The notes beneath the pieces were generated by a model. It searched no databases. It was not told where the DNA came from and saw only the letters and a list, made by a program, of their open reading frames with translations. DNA of 64,000 nucleotides from Tetradesmus obliquus (taxonomy: Eukaryota > Chlorophyta > Chlorophyceae > Sphaeropleales > Scenedesmaceae). Location of the stretch: the NCBI GenBank assembly GCA_030272155.1, contig CP126191.1, forward strand, positions 10,721,001-10,785,000, written 5' to 3'. Positions 22,821-34,162 of this stretch are shown here, in pieces. The first letter of the stretch is position 1. Each line of letters begins with the position of its first letter. The position numbers were made by a program, and so were the translations under genes.

Positions 22821-25800
22821 GAGGCCAGCGCAGTCAATCAAGCAGGCAGACTGAGCACATTCAAAGCACCAAGACCATCAAGCCGCTCAGGCAATGCACC
22901 ACAACTCACTGCCCAAAAAGCGATCTCCCGCGCTGTGCGTAACCCCTCATCCTACATGCGCAGCTGCCGTGATCCATCAGCCGCTGGCAGCACTGCCCGT
23001 CCTGCATGTCAGCGTATCACCATCCTTGCCGCACTGCTTCTGGCATGCTGCGCTGCAGCCAGTCTCACCTCGCGCCCGCGCAGTGTGTTCCAGGCCTTGA
23101 CCAGGCTGGCCTGCTCGTGGCTCATGGCCCCCGCCTCAGCCAGCTTGGTTAGCCGCCACGCCATCAGGAACATGGCCTGCAGGCGGGGATTGCATTGCAG
23201 CAAGCAGCGGGTTGCATGTCAGAGTGGGGCGGCGGATGGGTGTTGTGGGGCAAATGGAGGTCTGCTCGCATAGCAGGCGGTGCGCGCGTGCTGAGCAAAG
23301 CATGTGCACTAATACGCTGCATGTGTGGCCGGGATCTAGGATATGAAGACGTGCCTGCTGTGAGTGTGTGTGCACATAGCTGCTTCCTGCTCCACCAGCT
23401 GGCCCCCACCCTCCTGCAAGCCCTCACACCGGGACACACTGTCACATAAGCTTGCAAAGACCTCCCCTGCCCACCTGCACGTTGCCCAGCATGCGCGCCA
23501 GCTTCTCCTGCATCAGCTGGAAGGACGCCAGAGGGGCGCCAAACTGGTGCCGCTCGCGCAGGTAGCTGCAGGGAGTTCAGGACACAGGGGGCAGGACACA
23601 GGCGGCAGCGGCAGCGACATGCATCAGCGCGTGTTCACAGCTTCTTCAACATGATGAGCAAGATATAAGCAGCATACAGCACACTGCCTGCCGCTCACCG
23701 CCTAGGATGCAGAAGTCTTTGACGCAGCAAGCAGCTGCTGCTGCTGCCTCGTCACCCCTGCACCCCCGCCCCTCGCTGCCTTGCCATGTTGTGTGCGCCC
23801 ATGGCCAAGCCCACACTGCAGCCATGCCCTCACCACCCCTCACATCACTCGCCATACCATTAGCCTTTCACCCATCCAACCCCTGTCACCGCGCGGTTAT
23901 GCCGTACGCGCCTATGACCACGCACACACTGCAGCCATGCCCTCACCATCCCTCACAACCCCTCGCCGGCTGCCGTCCTTTCAACACTCCAACCCCTCTC
24001 TCACGCAACCATGTCATATGGCGCCCATGGCCATCCCCACACTGCAGCCATGCCCTCATCGCCCCTCCCACACCCCCGCCAAACTGCTTTTCTCACATCA
24101 CCCCAGGCTGCAATCCCGCTCACCGCGCGGCCATGTCGTATGCGCCCATGGCCATGCCCACGGGCAGCCAGCTGACCATGATGCGGGAGATGGCCAGCAC
24201 CTTGTTGGTGTCGCTGAAGCTGGCCACGCCCGGCAGCCGCGCACTGTCTGGCACAAAGCAGCGCTCAAACAGCATGTCCGCGTTCTGCACACAAACAGAA
24301 GCAGGTGAAACGAGCCCGGGGTGAGAGGACAAGGCAAGGGAGCGGTACAATGTCCAGCAGCCACGTGTGGCGCGATAGCATAGCGTGCGCTGCTGCATGG
24401 CTGCTGCTGCACTGAGCGCATACCACTCTCTTGTGACGACAAGCACAGCAGTGTGACGTTGCGCAGCGCGGATGTATAGCAGACCACACGCATATGCAGC
24501 GCAGCCCCGGCGCACCTGCACGCAGCGCAGCGCGATCTTGTTGTCGATCTTGGTGGCTGTGAAGCCAGGCGCGCCCTTGCGCACCACAAACGCGTTCACC
24601 TGCGCAAGCAAAGGAAACAGGCAGTGAGCACAAACATCAGCAACAGGTCTCCCACACACCCTGATGGTGTGCTGATCTGGGTTGGTGATGAGTGCAGGTG
24701 CTCGTGGTGCGCTGCCTATGATCCTGACTTCAACAGCAGGCGGGCCAAAACACTTAAAGTACTTCGCAGTGCGTTGCTGACACTGTACAGCCTTGCAGCT
24801 GACTTGCAGCCGACCTTGCTGAAGCCACACACTCCCCAGCTGTCCACACATGCTTTCGAGCCAACATGCATGTGCTGCCACACACCACATCAAGCGCGGC
24901 CGCACCTGGTTATCTACACTGCTGCGCGCAAACACCACCACCACGTCAGCCCAGGTGCCGTTGCCAATCCAGCGCTTCTGGCCGTCCAGCAGCCAGCCGC
25001 CAGACACCTTGGTGGCGCTGCAGGGGCAGGGCACAGCAGCAGCAGCAGCACAGCAGCAGCGTGGCAGCACAGCAAAGAGGCAGCACAGCAAAGAGGCAGC
25101 AACCAGCGCGCATAGAAAGACTGGATACCTGCAGGCACGCATACAGGCCGAGTGGCTGAGTGAGCCAGCACAGCTGCTGCTGCCGACCATCAAGAGGCTA
25201 ACGCATCACCTCTAAGCTGTTCCTGCCACTTCTGATATGCACCGCTGCAGCCGCTACACATCCACTGACTGACGTACACCACTGCTGGTCCTGCCGCCGC
25301 TGTGGTGGCACATTGCAACTCGCACACATGCCCTCCCACGCCCGCACACCTGCATGTGAGTGCGCTGGCGTCACTGCCGTTGCTGGGCTCCGTGAGCGCC
25401 CAGCAGCCTGCCAGCTCCTTGCTGGCCATGCCAGGCAGCAGCGCGCGCTTCTGCTCCTCACTGCCCTGCAAGGCAAGAAAGCAGCAGCACAGCAGCGCAG
25501 GACAGACGCTGATGCATCAGTTGCTGGCAGTGACAGGCTCCAGTGCCCATAGTACCACTGCTGAACTGAGAAGCAATTCAACGGCAAGCTGATGCGTGGA
25601 CGCTTTTGCGCCTGCACAGCCAGGCTGTGACCATGCCGAGCGCCATCTGCCCTTGCAACTGCAATGGCGGCAATGCCTCAAACTGTGACACAGCTGCTGC
25701 TGCTGCTGCTGCTGCAGAAGACCCGCCAGCCCATCTTGCAGGAAAGCAGGCTACCGTGTCAGCCCACCATGAGCTCGATGGTGAGCATGGCCAGGAAGGT

Positions 25801-27683
25801 GTGCACCAGGTAGAAGGTGGCGCAGCTAGCGTCCACGCGCGCCAGCTCCAGCGTGGCCATGGCAGCCCCAGTGATGCTGAGCCCCTGCAGCAGGGGACCA
25901 TGCACATGATGAGAATGAGGTACAGGTCGCACGAGAGGTGTGGGAGTCGCAGATTGTCACTGCATCTGCACCTAGTGGCCCCAGTGATGCTGAGTACATG
26001 CAGCCACATGACGTGCACTAAAACAGTTGGTGTTGAAGGTGTACACTTCCAGGAGGTGGAGGCGTGCGACACTCACAAAGATTTGATGCATTTGCAATTG
26101 TTAGCGCATAATTTTACTGCGTCCAGTGAGGGGACGGGCATTGCTGCATGTGACACGCTTGCAGACAGCATTCCAGATACTGCTGGGCATGCTGCGCTTG
26201 CAGGAAAGCACCCCAGGCACAGCTACACATGATACGCTTGCTGGACAGCATCACAGGCATTGCTGTGCAGACGGCGCTTGCAAGAGAACATCACAGATAC
26301 TGCTGGGCATGGTGCGCTTGCAGGAAAGCACCCCAGGCACTGCTAGGCATGTTGCAGGACAGCGTAGCAAGCATTGCTGGGCAGATGACGCTTGCAGGAA
26401 AGCATTGCTGGCGTTGCTGAGCGCACTCCGTTTGCAGGACAGCATGACTGCACAAGCTGCGCTGTGCAACAGCCTGCTTGCCACCACCGCTGCCCCACCC
26501 ACTGCCACCCGCTGCTGCTGCTCCTGCTATCGTTGCTGCTGCTGCAGGCCTCACCGCGCAGCCGTTGCCTTTGATGGTGCCTCCTCCGATGTTCAGGCTC
26601 CTCATCTTGGGCACCAGCTCAAAGGGGAAGTCAGCGCGCTCCCAGTACTCTGGCAAGGCAGCCGCAGGAGGCGCGCCACAACAAGCAGCAGCATGAGGCC
26701 CCAAACATCATGTAGGCTTTCAGTGGACAGCTTTGCAAAAACTGTATTGTAAACAACATGCGCCAGCGGAGCAAGGTGGATTGGCAGCATAGCGCTGGGC
26801 GCTGACCTGGCAGCTGCTGCTTGCAGGACACCCGGAGATAAGACACGCATGCGACAGGCCCCAACTCAGTGCATTGACATTGCATGCACTAGAAGCTTGA
26901 TAGGCTTGCACGGTATTCATACGGCTGCAGCATACACCTGTACCATGCTGTGCATGAAACCGGCTGCCATGTAGGGTGCATCTGCTGTGCATAAAACAGC
27001 TGCAGACGTTGACAGGGCGACATGCCTGCCACACAACAGCACCGAATGAGACATGCACATGCCACGGCTGCATCAGCCCCACCTGTGATGATGGGAGCGA
27101 TCTCAGACTCCTGCACAGCACACAGAACAGCCATGCATGGTCAGCACAGCATACAAACAGCAACAACAGCACTGAAGACAGCAGTCCAGCTGCTTGCGCA
27201 TTTGAACTCGTATGCTGGGCTTGCTGCTGCTGCTTCTGTGGTGCGGTGGCTGCATGCAGACAGTAGCGTTACACCCGACACATAATCTATGTGCAGAGCT
27301 GCACAGCTCCCCAGGCAGCCTCACCGCGAAGGCTCTGACACGCCTGCGGACTTCCTTCTCCTCTGTTGTCAGCAGACCGTCTAGGGCCAAGGCGTCATGC
27401 ACGGCAGCTGGGAACTCTGCTGCTGTGGTTGCCTGAGGAAACGCACTTGTCCTACCCCGGGAAGCAGCTGCTGCAGTGGGCTGGCGGCCGATGAGCAGCT
27501 CTGCCTCGTCTGGAAGAAGCAACAGCAGCAGAGCACAACAGACAACAGCAGAGCGTCATGCACAGGAGCTGCTGCAGTGAAAAATGATTATCCCACAAGT
27601 ACGATACCCAAAGTTTTCTCACCGAAAGAAGACAGCTGCCCAGCCAGCACGGCCAGACGATCCCGAGCAGTGTTGGACTGCAT
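22186..27683 (-). CDS. ACX4: peroxisomal acyl-CoA oxidase, ACX4 class, with PTS2
   Basis: Thirteen minus-strand exons join in phase: 27683-27623, 27509-27325, 27110-27083, 26649-26555, 25884-25768, 25465-25350, 25017-24906, 24599-24516, 24284-24124, 23565-23475, 23176-23069, 22785-22684 and 22296-22186 (about 456 residues). The order follows Arabidopsis ACX4 throughout: [103 protein letters not shown], and the catalytic Glu in IYTYEGTYEVN across the last junction. ACX4 oxidises short-chain acyl-CoA with FAD and O2 in peroxisomal beta-oxidation. Exon 1 encodes a perfect PTS2 nonapeptide, RLAVLAGQL at residues 9-17. The protein ends KQQVQA and lacks the C-terminal SRL-type PTS1 of the plant enzyme. 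Confidence 0.93.
26156..26460. repeat. about 40-bp minisatellite in ACX4 intron 4
   Basis: Roughly eight diverged head-to-tail copies of a unit like CGCTTGCAGGAAAGCACCCC followed by AGGCACTGCTGGGCATGGTG fill the part of the intron next to exon 4. Copies start at about 26156, 26196, 26236, 26276, 26316, 26389 and 26428. Confidence 0.85.
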
Positions 27684-29115
27684 GATGGCCACACCACTGC
27701 CTGTACTCGGAACGCGTAAAGATCGCTGAATGCTTTCAGACGATGCAGTAGAGAGAGAATGAGCGGCTATTCCGGCCGTCCTGTCTCAAGCACACCCCTT
27801 CCATTACGAGATAATGGAGAGATAACAGCAGGGACTGCCAGGTCAGCCAGGCAGTTGTGCAGCAGGCTCCCTTCCTGATAACATGGCTCACCATATAGTT
27901 CGATGGGCATTTTGTTCTGCTCAGACAAATCAAGTGCGTTGTTTTGCAGGTTTGCTTCATCCAGTGAACACAGCACAAGCTGCAGTACTGGATGTCATGA
28001 ACCCAAGGCCGGGTCTGCACGGCGGCAGTGCTGTGCTGCTGCTGACAGGCAATGCTGCAACAAAATGCGGTGCCCGGCTCTGACCGTTCCAATGCGATTA
28101 AACCAGCCATTCCGGACATCTAACGCTGCAGTAGTACAGGCACAACAGCAGAAGTTAGAGCATAGGGGCACCTGAAGATCAGGGCTGATTACATCAGAAG
28201 ACAGATCAGTATGAAATTTAAAGTTGCAAATATGGTTTTCAAAAGAAAAAAAGCACGATGAATGCGGTTGAATAAGGCTCTTGTTCACTTGTGTTGTGCA
28301 ATTGCAAGACTGTGCCAGCCAGGCAGGCAGACCCTTGAAGTTCAACAACCTGCCACTCGAGCTCCAGTATCGTTTCTATTAATGCTACTTTTACTAAAAG
28401 CAGAACAGCGTTTAGCACAGTGTGCGAGCCTGTAGAGCGACGGCAGGGTTCATCAGCAATGCAGCAAGCTAAGGGGCTGTGGCCCTGAGAGTACTTCGAA
28501 AAAGTCTGTTGTTTTAGATCAATAACATCATGCGCTTTAACTTGCCCGTAGATACCTTCAGTACGGGAATAAGCACTCTGCCTTTTTGCATGCGCTACTA
28601 GCCAGGCCACGCACGACAGCGAAGCGAATTTTGCGAGATTAACGTCACCTTTGATTAACGTCACCTTTTGCCAAGTGAGTCTGCTGCCATAGGGATTTGC
28701 TTGGTGGAGGCCTGGTCACAACACCCTTAAAGGAGCAGAATTCGTTTGCTTGAAATGCTGCGATGGGTTGCCTGCTGCATCAAGGTCAAGAGTGGATAAA
28801 TGTCAGTATGTTTCTCAGGCAAATTGCTTCACCAAGGCGGCTGCTGGCATGCTTGGCATCATGCTGCTGCTGTCTGCTTCTCATGCAACCATGCGCGAGC
28901 CTGAAGTCAATGTTTGCACTGCTGTACATATTGCTGCTTAAACATAAATTTCCTGTTCCTGCAATTGTTATTGATGCTCTGGGTTAAATTGCAGCAGGCA
29001 CAAGACAGTGTTGACACAGATTTGCCTTAATTAGGCAGGCAGCGCTGCCACCAGCAAGGGTGGGTTGTGTTGGCATCGGAGCAGCAGCGCTGGTGTACCT
29101 GCCGCAACTGCCGCC
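27684..29115. other. intergenic region, divergent promoters, lower GC
   Basis: This separates the divergent ACX4 (-) and poly-Gln protein (+) genes and should contain both promoters. The part at 28.1-28.7 kb is less GC-rich and has a 141-codon minus-strand frame (28664-28239) without recognisable features. A short direct repeat TTAACGTCACCTTT occurs at 28639 and 28656. Confidence 0.35.
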
Positions 29116-29469
29116 ATGGGTAGCATGACACCAGCCCAGCGCGCAGTGCGCCACATTTTGTACCCTGGCAAACGAGGCAAGCTCAGCCAGGATGAGTACG
29201 CCCGCTTTGCTGAGCTGTGCATTCGCAAGGGTTGCCCGCTGACAGGCAGTACAGTTGAGGAAGCTGACGCAGCAGAACACGAGGAGCAGAAGCAGCAGCA
29301 GAGTGAGGCGCAGCCAGGCCAGGCGCAGCATTCACCGCAGCAGCAGCGTGGCGCAAAACGCAGCCGCAGCAAGACAACTGGCACAGGCGTGCCAGCAGCA
29401 GCAGCTGGTGATGAAGATGGCGCAGAGACTCTGCTGGGGCTGGTAGGCGCAATCTCTCATGCTGACAGC

Positions 29470-29500
<31 letters not shown>

Positions 29501-29569
29501 AGCATGACCTGCCGCCGCTCCCCACGCACAGCGCTAGCCATGGCGGTGGAGGTGCCTTTTATGGCGGCG

Positions 29570-29614
<45 letters not shown>

Positions 29615-31303
29615 GGCCGCTGCAGCGCGCTGACAGCTTGGATGGCAGCGAAGGTGTGGCTGGCAGGCAGCAGGGGCAGCTGCTTAGCAGGAAGCGCGGC
29701 AGGCCCTCCAAAATGGACTCAGCAGCTGAGGGGCTCATTCAGCTCAACACGACAGCAGCGCCCCTGCCTGCCGCAGCAATGGCAGCGGCAGCAGCCGGTT
29801 GGCACGGCGGCGGCGGCCCTGCTGCCGCTGCGGTTGGGCGCGGCGCGCGGCGGTTGCGTGGCGACATGAGCAGCAGGTTTGGAGGGCTTGGCGCCGGTGC
29901 TGTTGGCCTTGGCCTTGGCAGCGGCGTTGGCGCTGCTGCTGCTGCCGCTGCCGCTGGGGGCGTGGTGCCTGATGACTACTATGAGGTGTATGTGAAGTAC
30001 CTCACCTGCATGGAGCTGTACAGCAAAGTGGTGAGCGGCGCTTGGGAGCAGGCGTGAGCAGGGGCATGTGACCTTGATGGCTGCATACAACTGTGCGTTG
30101 CTTGCAGGAGGAGCAAGGGGGCACTGTGTCAGGCTCATTCACCAACAGCTTGCAGCACCCTGGAATGTCCCACACAGTGCATGCCACTGTGCTCCTGCAC
30201 ATGCAGCAGTGCTCACAGCACAGCTAGGTATTTTCCTGCAAGACAAAACCACATTTGGACCAATTGCTTCTGGTCTGGCGCTCAGCCTTGTGTGTCAAGT
30301 TTGTGTGTGCTGCTGCTGCAGGCCAGCAGGCTTGGTCCAGCTGCAGCCACAGCACCGCAGGCGCCTGAGGCACTGGTGAGAGCTGCTGCCAGTGACTAGG
30401 GGCCCAGTGGCTGGCAGCTATGCACGCATGCTGCAGCGCCCAATCCGCAGCAGCTCACCCTGTGCAGTTAGCCTGCACTTTGTAGGTCAACAGCTGTGTA
30501 CTTGCCAATGATTTGAACACTGGACCACACTGCCGCGTACTCAGCAACCACATTTCCTGTGCAATCCCACTTGCTGTGCAGTTGGGGCCTGCCTACGCTT
30601 CCAACAGGATGGGTTTCCAAGGCGATGCAGACGCAGTAGCAACACCAGCAGCAGCAGAAGACGCAGCAGCACCGCCTCCAGCTGCCAGTGCAGCTGCACC
30701 CAACCCAGCCTTGCCTGGCGGCTCTGCAGCAGCAGCGGTCCGGCCCAAGCCGCAAGGATTGCCAGCCACCACCCGTGCTGAGGCTGCGGCACGCATGAAA
30801 GCAGCAGCAGCTGCTGCTGCCGGTGTTGAAACACCAGCTGCTGGTGCAGCTGTGCCTGGCGTCACACCTGGCAGCATCACACAGCGGCAGCTCATACCAG
30901 ACTCGCCTCCTGCAGTGACAAGCAGTGCAGCTGCGGCTGCCGCTGCAGCAGCTGCTGCCACTGAAGCAGCACAGGCAGCTATCAGAGCCAGGCTAGGGCT
31001 TGCAAGCAGCAGCCACCAGCAGCTGCAGGCACAGCAACAGCAGCAACAGCAGCACGCAGCAGCAGAAGCTGTGGCTGCGAACAATGCAGGGCTGGCTGCT
31101 GCTGCAGTAGCAGCCGGGAGGCAGCTGCAGCAGCACATGTTGCAGAAACACCGGCAGCAGCAACCACAGCAAAAGCTCACGCAGCAATCTGAGGTGAACA
31201 ACCAGCAGCACCAGCAGCACCACCAGCAGCCTCCTCTGCTTCCACAGTTGGTGAAGCAGGAGCAATTTGCATCGCCAGGCCAGCAGATTGGGCCTGACCT
31301 TGA

Positions 31304-31349
<46 letters not shown>

Positions 31350-31427
31350 CCCAGGCTTCCTGCTGCTGACAGCAGTCCAGCGCTGGAGCCGATGGACGTG
31401 ATGCAGCTGGGGGCTGACGAGCATTGA
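29116..31427 (+). CDS. poly-Gln nuclear protein with AT-hook, function unknown
   Basis: Exon 1 (29116-30030) starts at an ATG in a good context (GCCGCCATGG) and encodes SMTPAQRAVRHILYPGKRGK, a helical start, then poly-Gln runs, an AT-hook/NLS (SRKRGRPSK, about 29690), Ala/Gly-rich stretches and DDYYEVYVKYLTCMELYSKV before a GTGAGC donor. A small exon probably begins at 30108 (EEQGGTVSGSFTN); its end is unclear. Exons 30322-30375 and 30582-31427 are both phase 0; the last is Ala- and Gln-rich and ends LEPMDVMQLGADEH. AT-hooks bind the minor groove of AT-rich DNA, so a chromatin or transcription role is likely but unproven. The upstream in-frame ATG at 29065 is less favourable. An in-frame TAG at about 30223 means that exon 2 must be spliced before it. 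Confidence 0.6.
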
Positions 31428-31449
31428 CAGCAGTCACCCGCTACATAGC

Positions 31450-31454
31450 TGTAA
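31450..31454 (+). terminator. TGTAA poly(A) signal
   Basis: The chlorophyte polyadenylation word TGTAA lies 23 bases after the stop codon of the poly-Gln protein. Confidence 0.45.
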
Positions 31455-31499
31455 CGGTTGGCCATGGCATTGACATGCTGGTGCAGCCCAGTGCCGCAT

Positions 31500-31612
31500 A
31501 GCCTAGACGATGCGCGGGTCTGCAGTGTTGGGTTCAGCAAGGTAAAGGCCCGCTGGGCCTAGACGATGCGCGGGGCTGCAGTGTTGGGTTCAGCAAGGTA
31601 AAGGCCCGCTGG
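31500..31612. repeat. two-copy 56-bp direct repeat
   Basis: Two nearly identical copies (31500-31555 and 31556-31612) begin GCCTAGACGATGCGCGGG and end GGTAAAGGCCCGCTGG, in the 3' flank of the poly-Gln gene. Confidence 0.9.
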
Positions 31613-32333
31613 GCCTGCAAAAGTGGAACTTATGCCAGCCTATGGATGGGCAAGGGTGCTGCATCGTGATACCTACAGATGCAAGCTGATCGATCGACAG
31701 ACACAGATCACCCAGGGTGGAGGGGTTAGGTATGTCATATTGAAATGATTCTGTTATGTTTGATAGCATCCAATCGCTTTAAAGGCCAAATACTTTCAAC
31801 ACAAAACGTCTTCACATGCAATGCCGTGACAAGACACGCGTGTGAGCTCATCTCGATACTTCGCTGAGTGCTGACAACTCTGCTGCTGCCGCTTTAAGCG
31901 TGTGTCAACGGCCTGTCAACGACCTATTTCTTTATTAAACACGCAAGGTGCGTGGTGTTGCTTTACCTCGGGTGCTGCCAGCACATGACAGCGCTTGCGT
32001 GTTCAAGGCGGGAAGCAGGCTGACAGTGGCGGGTAGCAGGCTTGCTCAATGGGCTTCACACAACTGTGCCCGGACGCGGAAATACTCCAGCGGCAGCCAT
32101 CCAACCAGCTGCGATGCTGCAGGCTGACAAGGTTCTCAGAGAGTGTGATGCCGCTGCTAGGCCAGACAGCAGCTGTCAAGCAGCATTTAGCGCCCAGTCC
32201 ACCTCCAACCAGGCACCACAATCCATGTCTGCAACAGTTTCCAGCTGCAGATGCTAATGGCTGACCCTTGGCTGTGCCTCTGCTGCTGTTCTATGTTGAT
32301 GTCTGTTCCTGCAGGCCGCCTGCACTGGCAGCG
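31613..32333. other. intergenic spacer, no gene seen
   Basis: AT-richer sequence between two plus-strand genes. No exon-like frame was seen. An acceptor at about 32314 suggests that a 5' non-coding exon of the next gene lies in this stretch. Confidence 0.35.
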
Positions 32334-34162
32334 ATGGCGCACCCCTTCTCGGACTGGCTCGTTGGCTGTCTTCACAACCCAGCCGCGCTTTGGGGCATAG
32401 TTATGCTCTCGATGTGCTTCTTGCACGTGACTTATGTGGAAGAGCAAGAGCAAGCGCAGGTGCAGGGCCACGTGCTGCCAGCAGAGGTGGGTGTGATGGG
32501 CACTGTTTGTACACCAAGCACTGGCAGATAGTGGCTTGCGGGGCGTACGACGGCCTCCGATGCAATGCCCGCAGACAGACCCTTGAATAACATCATGCAG
32601 CTGCTTTGCAGCGTCGGAGTCAGTTGTCGTTACACTGCTGCTAGGCCAAGCAGCAGTTTCTCAACAGCATGCACATCACGCATGCATTTTCAACCTGGAC
32701 ACCACCTGCAATGGCTGCAGCCATCAGGTGTTGAACAACAATGCTGCCCTGCTGCTATAATTCTGCTGCTGCATGCCCATGTCTGGTGCTTCAGGCCATG
32801 ATGATGGACTACGCCACCCAGTGGATCATGGGGATGAGGGCCTACGTTGAGCCGCCGCTGCGCAGCGCGTGCGTGGGGATGTACCACCTGATCACCTACC
32901 CACTGCCTGTTCTGCAAGTTTATGTGGGATTCATGCGCTTGTATATGTGCAAGCATCTGTTCAAGGACGCCAAGGTGAGTCAACAAGCCCTTTTCAACGC
33001 TGACTTTGGGCGGATCAGTGACTCACTTGATGTATGCATACCATCACCAGTCAGGGATGCAGTTGATGAACTTCAAAGTGACGAGTCAACTAACAAGGCC
33101 TGACGTAGTGGCAGTTGCTGCTCCATACTTGCACATCACCTGACTCACAGAGCTATATCCGTGCCCCTCGCCTACTTCATGTGTCGCAGATTGTTGGCAA
33201 GGCACTCATGAGGACTATGACAATGAGGGTGATTGTGAACATCATCAAGTACAGCCTGCAGGTGAGTGCATTGTAGCGCCACCACCGCCACAAGGAGATG
33301 GTTCAATTGCAGACACAGCTCAGCCTCACTGGACAGGCAGTGTCTGACCACGTAGCTAGCTGCATGGTGCGGCAGGAAGTGCTGCAGCTGCTTCGCAGCA
33401 TTGCAGTTGATTGCTGTTGTGCTGCTGCTGGGCCAAGCAGCGGCTTCAAGGCAGCAAGTGTAGCGCCCAAGCTAAATGAAAGCAGAAATCACATATGAGC
33501 TCTGAAGCCATTCAGATGCTAAGTAGCAATGCTGTTCTGCCGGTATCGTGCTGAAGTTCTGTTTTCTTCTCTGCTTCTGCAGGGCCTGGTGCGGCTGATG
33601 CAGATTTGCAGGGACTGGGTCATGCGCACATGCCTCACTCCTGTGTCTGGGGCGCTGCTGACAGCATTTGCGGTCATCAGAAAATACCTGAGGGCTGTGT
33701 GGTCTGCATTCTACGTGCAGCTGATGCTGGTGGGCGTACACTTCCAGGTGGGTGAATAGTCCGCTTCAAGTTGTGGAATCAGGATGTGTAGGTGACTTGT
33801 TTCCTGTGGATACGCACAGTTCATAAATCTGCCGCTTCGGTCCTGATGCAGCCCACAGTTCTTATGCTTTATTTAAATGCTGCAACTCAAGGGAGGCCCA
33901 GCAGTGGCTGCTGCTGTTTCCCCTTTTTTTCACTAAAAACGACTCTTACTGCTGCCGTACCCGCCTGCTTGAATATGGTCACGTGTCCCAGACCCTGGGA
34001 ATGCTGGCAGTGCAAGCCGCCGAGACTTTCCTGCAGATGCTCTGGTCTTTTTTCAGGGGCATCAAGAGGGTCATTCAAAGTGTCATCGGGCAGAAGCCAA
34101 CATATAGCGAAAACACTATGAACATGCACCCAGCTGCTGCTGCTGCTGCTGCTGCTGTTTGA
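32334..34162 (+). CDS. small helical, possibly membrane-bound protein, function unknown
   Basis: Five exons join in phase 0: 32334-32486, 32795-32974, 33190-33261, 33583-33747 and 33992-34162, giving about 246 residues. The start MAHPFSDWLVGCLHNP lies in a good ATG context. Hydrophobic and basic-amphipathic helices follow one another: GIVMLSMCFLHVTYV, YPLPVLQVYVGFMRLYM, MRVIVNIIKYSLQGLV, SGALLTAFAVIRKYL and TFLQMLWSFFRGIKRVI. The end is a run of eight Ala, encoded by CTG-type repeats, and TGA. No known family was recognised. The repeated pattern of short hydrophobic stretches flanked by Lys/Arg suggests peripheral or integral membrane association. The last exon's acceptor (GTGTCCCAG) is chosen on phase alone. 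Confidence 0.55.

Noticed and set aside
28239-28664. 141-codon minus-strand ORF
   Set aside because: No recognised domain, no splice partners, lower-GC intergenic setting between two divergent genes.
30593-31540. 315-codon minus-strand ORF
   Set aside because: Cys/Ser/Ala low-complexity shadow of the poly-Gln/Ala exon on the plus strand.
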